Assembly (NCBI GenBank): GCA_902581005.1
Contig: CACHMT010000009.1
Location: 1 to 36,057 of the forward strand
Direction of reading: 5' to 3'
Source: an uncultured Alphaproteobacteria bacterium
GTDB lineage: Bacteria; Pseudomonadota; Alphaproteobacteria; Rhodobacterales; Rhodobacteraceae
DNA: 36,057 nucleotides
A program made the translations under genes and the position numbers. Below, piece after piece: positions 35,045 to 36,057 of the stretch. Every line of letters begins with the position of its first letter. Positions within the stretch are counted from its first letter, which is position 1. The notes beneath the pieces are model-generated. The model searched no databases, had not been told where the DNA came from, and saw only the letters and a program-made list of their open reading frames with translations.

Positions 35045-36057
35045 TGTTTTAGAATTTAGGAAAGAATTCCCAATACTTTCTAAGAAAGTGAACGATAAAC
35101 CTTTGGTTTACCTAGATAATGGTGCATCGTCACAAAAGCCGATTAAGGTCATAGAAGCTGTAAAAAAATGTTATGAAAGCGAGTATTCAAATGTTCATAG
35201 AGGGTTGCACTATTTATCGAATCTCGCGACAGAAAAATATGAAGCAGTGAGAGAAAAGGTTGTCGCCTTCTTAGGAGCTTCTTGTCAAGAGGAAATTATT
35301 TTTACATCGGGCTCTACTGAGGCATTAAATCTTGTTTCATACGGGTGGGCTAGTAAAAACCTTAAGTCCGGAGATGAGATTATTTTGTCAACGTTAGAGC
35401 ATCATGCTAATATTGTACCCTGGCACTTTTTAAGATCTAGAAAAGGTATAAAACTTATTTGGATTGATCCAGATGAGAACGGTCAAATATCGTTAGATAT
35501 GATCGAAAAGAAAATTTCTTCTAAAACAAAAATGGCATGCATAACACACATGTCTAATGTTTTTGGCTCTATCCTTGATGTGAAGAAAATTTGTAAAGCT
35601 CTCAAAGAAAAAGGAATTGTAACAGTATTAGATGGTTCTCAAGCTATTGTTCATTTAGAAATCAATGTTGAGGATATTGGGTGTGATTTTTATACATTTA
35701 CAGGCCATAAGCTTTTTGGGCCAACTGGCACTGGGGTACTTTACGTTAATAAACAAAGAATAAATGAAATGGTTCCATTTAATGGTGGGGGAGAGATGAT
35801 AAGAAGTGTCACAAAAGACGATGTGATTTATAACAAATCTCCATTTTTATTTGAGGCTGGTACACCGGGGATTGCCGAAATAATCGGTCTCGGTGCTGCG
35901 ATAGACTTTGTCCAAAATCTAGATAGAAAATCAGTTTTAGAGTATGAGATGTCGATATCAGATTATACACGAACTGAGTTAGAAAAGTTAGATTGGTTGG
36001 TCAGACACTGTTTTCATAAGGATAATCTAGCTATATTTTCTTTTTCTATGGAGGGGA
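35037..36057 (+). CDS. sufS: SufS, class II cysteine desulfurase (3' end outside window)
   Basis: The frame runs from ATG at 35037 to the window end (340 codons) without a stop, so the last ~65 residues, including the catalytic Cys loop, are missing. Motifs are FRKEFPIL, LVYLDNGASSQKP, NVHRGLHYLS, FTSGSTEALNLV, the PLP-stacking His in EHHANIVPW, THMSNVFGS, LDGSQAIVH, and the Schiff-base Lys in TGHKLFGPTGTGVLY. These are typical of SufS. It provides sulfur for SufBCD, usually via SufE, which is not in the window. Confidence 0.96.
   Translation, partial: MFDVLEFRKEFPILSKKVNDKPLVYLDNGASSQKPIKVIEAVKKCYESEYSNVHRGLHYLSNLATEKYEAVREKVVAFLGASCQEEIIFTSGSTEALNLVSYGWASKNLKSGDEIILSTLEHHANIVPWHFLRSRKGIKLIWIDPDENGQISLDMIEKKISSKTKMACITHMSNVFGSILDVKKICKALKEKGIVTVLDGSQAIVHLEINVEDIGCDFYTFTGHKLFGPTGTGVLYVNKQRINEMVPFNGGGEMIRSVTKDDVIYNKSPFLFEAGTPGIAEIIGLGAAIDFVQNLDRKSVLEYEMSISDYTRTELEKLDWLVRHCFHKDNLAIFSFSMEG

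Overview
The window is 36,057 bases of dense, AT-rich bacterial chromosome. The gene content and order point to an alphaproteobacterium: a DUF1476 / ATPase zeta-subunit gene, an IalB-like exported protein, the ssb-gyrA pair, coaD followed by two cyclophilins, TrmFO, and a suf cluster led by an Rrf2 regulator. Low GC, frequent TTG and GTG starts, tiny intergenic gaps and convergent genes that overlap at their stop codons suggest a streamlined, free-living (probably marine) lineage. The order cannot be fixed from sequence alone. I see no insertion sequence, prophage, CRISPR array or rRNA.

Layout. 1-1350: the 3' part of lon, then tRNA-Val(TAC) and tRNA-Asp(GTC). 1365-4352: a PanB-family enzyme facing a minus-strand run (Ala-tRNA(Pro) deacylase, ATPase zeta subunit, nicotinamidase PncA, IalB-like protein). 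4403-6676: a cysteine-free sirtuin facing msrPQ (periplasmic methionine sulfoxide reductase). 6744-10539: an unrecognised membrane protein, a small unrecognised protein, then ccmF, ccmH and another unrecognised ORF (cytochrome c maturation). 10529-12428: yaaA and mnmA on the minus strand. 12557-16674: ligA-recG. 16744-19007: a 38-codon membrane microprotein, a U-type Fe-S scaffold, hisI and trmFO. 19008-25212: gyrA-ssb on the minus strand, divergent from uvrA. 25229-26833: coaD and two cyclophilins. 26836-28734: tyrS (split by an apparent one-base frameshift) and an alpha/beta hydrolase on the minus strand. 28836-36057: a suf operon of Rrf2 regulator, IscS-like desulfurase, sufB, sufC, sufD, two Yip1-like membrane proteins and sufS (running off the end).

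How the genes fit together. Themes are DNA replication and repair (ligA, recG, gyrA, ssb, uvrA), tRNA function (two tRNAs, mnmA, trmFO, tyrS, the deacylase), Fe-S cluster assembly (suf operon plus the U-type scaffold), envelope redox and heme chemistry (msrPQ, ccmFH), and NAD/CoA metabolism (PncA, sirtuin, PanB-like, CoaD). Most genes are ordinary housekeeping.

The items most worth a second look are: the PanB-family protein missing two expected metal ligands; the zinc-less sirtuin next to a nicotinamidase; the Rrf2/IscR regulator without its cluster cysteines, with an inverted repeat upstream; two membrane proteins inside the suf operon; the frameshift in tyrS; and the microprotein gene after recG. 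No clearly new multi-gene system is evident.
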